DNA of 33,832 nucleotides, taken from Lachnospiraceae bacterium (lineage in GTDB: Bacteria > Bacillota > Clostridia > Lachnospirales > Lachnospiraceae). The notes beneath the pieces are model-generated. The model was given only the letters and a program-made list of their open reading frames with translations. It did no database searches and was not told the origin of the DNA. Location: NCBI GenBank assembly GCA_017483735.1, contig JAFUVF010000021.1, positions 1 through 33,832 on the forward strand. The letters are read 5' to 3'. Shown one piece after another: positions 32,296 through 33,832 of the stretch. Numbering within the stretch: position 1 is the first letter of the stretch; each line of letters starts with the position of its first letter. The translations under genes were made by a program, and so were the position numbers.

Positions 32296-33736
32296 CATTA
32301 TCATTGTGGATGATGAAAAATTTGAACGAGAAGGTATGGAAAGGCTGATTCCGTGGGAAAAATACGGTGTGCAGCTTGCAGGCTCGGCAGCCGACGGGAA
32401 AAGCGCCTATGAAATAATATGTGAGCTTAAGCCGGATATAGTGTTGACGGACATACAGATGCCGGAGATGAATGGGATTGAGCTTTTGAACAAGACAAAG
32501 GAGAGCTTTCCAGAAATAGAATTCATCATTCTTTCGGGCTATGGGGATTTCGAGTATACCAGCTCTGCCATGGCGCAGGGTGTGAGACATTATGTATTAA
32601 AGCCCTGTGATGAAAAGCGCATTGGAGAAGTTCTGAAAAAGGTAACGGAGGAGCTGGACAAAAGAAAAACCGAAAAGGAAGAAGCCCTTCGGATACGGAA
32701 GGAAATACGGGAGCTTACACCCAAGGCAAAGCAGCAGATGTTCAGGAATATACTTTTGGAGAGGGAGATAACGAACGAAGATTACGAGAGACTGAGCGGC
32801 GAAATCGGAATAATTACAGAAAAAATACGTATTCTTTCTTTTAGAAAGAATGAACCCTTTGACGAGTTGGAGGAATTTGCCACAGGTAACGTGTTGAATG
32901 AGCTCTTAGAGAAGGATCCCGACAGGGAAGGGGTATTGGCATCTGTTACAATCGGTAACGACCTTGTGTTTCTGTTAAAGGATTATGAGACCAAAGAGGT
33001 GGAAAATGCGGTATACACTCTTGCGGATAATAAAGAGAAGTTTCTTATAAAGAGCATGAAGGCATCGTTAAGTCCCAGGGGAGAGGCAGAGGATATAAGA
33101 AAGCTCTACCTTAAGAGCCTTGAGCAGTTTAATATGGGGGATGTGGACGAAAGAGCAGTTTTCTTCGGGGACGACAGAGCTGAAAGCGCACTTTCGGAAG
33201 GGCTGTTTGACTATGCTGCAATTAAGGAGTGTAAGGAATATGAGGATTATGCCTTCAATATCTTTCTTATCCTGCAAAAGCTGAAGCTGAATAAAAAGAA
33301 GGATAAAGACAAGCTTCTGGCATTAGAGCATATAGCCCGGTTTATTACAGGAGAAGAGGTTATACTCCCGAATGAAGTAAAAGAGGACAGAAAGCTGTTT
33401 GAGGAAACGATGGTCTTAATCTCCGCACACAAGGACAGGGAAGGCATATCCAAGGAAGAGGAGAGGGACAGGCTTCTTTTGAGACTTATGTACGAGAATA
33501 TGGAGGATACGGAGCTGAGCATTAAATATATCGCATCAGCCATAATGTATATGAATGAGGAATACCTTGGAAGATGCTTCCAGAAACGCTTTGGCAAAAA
33601 GTTTACCGCATATCTGCAGGAGACAAGGATTTATGCCGCAGAAAAGCTAATGACCTTCCGCCCGGAGGCGAGGCTGTCTGAGATAGCGCCGTTAGTGAAA
33701 CAGTATAAACCCCCAAGCAGAGCTTGGGAGACTTAA
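32288..33736 (+). CDS. YesN-type response regulator, C-terminally truncated/disrupted
   Basis: 482 residues as read. The receiver is normal: DDE at 8-10, phosphoacceptor Asp55 in IVLTDIQMPE, and Lys in YVLKPCD (about 104). A long linker follows. The AraC DNA-binding domain begins at about 405: the first helix-turn-helix is complete (IKYIASAIMYMNEEYLGRCF), but after LSEIAPLV the sequence turns into KQYKPPSRAWET and stops, so the second helix-turn-helix and the family C-terminus are missing (roughly 35-40 residues). ATG 32288 follows GGGAGG and overlaps the kinase stop. The DNA past about 33700 does not encode the lost part in any frame, so this is more likely an insertion than a frameshift. 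DNA binding would be impaired, leaving the sensor pair without output. Confidence 0.8.
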   Translation: MYSIIIVDDEKFEREGMERLIPWEKYGVQLAGSAADGKSAYEIICELKPDIVLTDIQMPEMNGIELLNKTKESFPEIEFIILSGYGDFEYTSSAMAQGVRHYVLKPCDEKRIGEVLKKVTEELDKRKTEKEEALRIRKEIRELTPKAKQQMFRNILLEREITNEDYERLSGEIGIITEKIRILSFRKNEPFDELEEFATGNVLNELLEKDPDREGVLASVTIGNDLVFLLKDYETKEVENAVYTLADNKEKFLIKSMKASLSPRGEAEDIRKLYLKSLEQFNMGDVDERAVFFGDDRAESALSEGLFDYAAIKECKEYEDYAFNIFLILQKLKLNKKKDKDKLLALEHIARFITGEEVILPNEVKEDRKLFEETMVLISAHKDREGISKEEERDRLLLRLMYENMEDTELSIKYIASAIMYMNEEYLGRCFQKRFGKKFTAYLQETRIYAAEKLMTFRPEARLSEIAPLVKQYKPPSRAWET

Positions 33737-33832
33737 CGATGCTGGAGGCGATGAGCGAAGTAACAGAATAAAAAGAACCCCCGTGATACAATATGTGTAG
33801 GTCTGACAAACCACACAATATGTATAACGGAG
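33708..33832. mobile_element. Possible mobile-element end interrupting the response regulator gene
   Basis: Where homology to the regulator ends, CCCAAGC (33712-33718) and GCTTGGG (33722-33728) form a 7-bp hairpin with a 3-nt loop, in the context ACCCCC...GGGAG. The next ~100 bases have no gene; ACCCCC recurs near 33776, and a direct repeat ACAATATGT occurs twice (about 33788 and 33815), with GTGT-GGT/ACC-CAC able to pair in between. Subterminal hairpins of this sort occur at ends of IS200/IS605-type elements, but also elsewhere. The rest of the element would lie beyond the window, so this is a weak call. Confidence 0.3.

Overview
The window reads as chromosomal DNA of a Firmicute of the Lachnospiraceae type (Butyrivibrio/Pseudobutyrivibrio-like is my best guess). 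The reasons are moderate GC with AT-rich spacers, strong AGGAGG ribosome sites, lipoprotein solute-binding proteins, YesM/YesN-type two-component pairs, Rpn/YhgA-like nuclease genes, and Gram-positive-style polysaccharide utilisation loci with ABC importers and cytoplasmic uronide hydrolases. No rRNA, tRNA or CRISPR array was seen.

Left end (1-5900), accessory region. The 3' end of an Rpn-type nuclease gene is followed by a decayed copy of a HAD-like gene, then an intact YhgA-like nuclease gene, a relic of the first nuclease tail, and an intact HAD-like gene. The tail-plus-HAD unit is therefore present twice about 1.58 kb apart, and one copy is broken by a 191-bp deletion. Two unrecognised small genes, a polytopic membrane protein that may be made from a leaderless mRNA, and a small unknown gene follow.

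Middle (5966-18423), uronide system 1 and neighbours. A YesN/YesM pair is divergent from a solute-binding lipoprotein gene, which is followed by two permease genes and a GH88 unsaturated glucuronyl hydrolase gene. Between the second permease and GH88 lie about 300 nt dense in inverted repeats, including a 170-nt imperfect palindrome, and an AT-rich P-loop kinase gene; this looks like an insertion into the operon. After a strong terminator come a 10-bp phased repeat array, an MNT-HEPN pair whose HEPN lacks the usual catalytic histidine, an SLC13/ArsB-like anion permease, and a convergent EAL c-di-GMP phosphodiesterase.

Right part (18500-33736), uronide/pectin system 2. The order is a DUF2264 protein, an AraC regulator, a solute-binding lipoprotein, two permeases, a GH28 enzyme, a GH105 unsaturated uronyl hydrolase, and then, behind its own promoter, a hybrid kinase with two receivers and a second YesM/YesN pair. 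All the hydrolases lack signal peptides. The inferred scheme is that oligosaccharides with uronic acid or unsaturated uronic acid ends, released outside the cell by enzymes not in this window, are imported by two ABC systems and trimmed in the cytosol. Neither importer encodes an ATPase, so a shared MsmX-like ATPase is likely. The last response regulator loses the end of its AraC DNA-binding domain near 33700, where unrelated sequence with a terminal hairpin begins, suggesting a mobile-element junction at the window edge.
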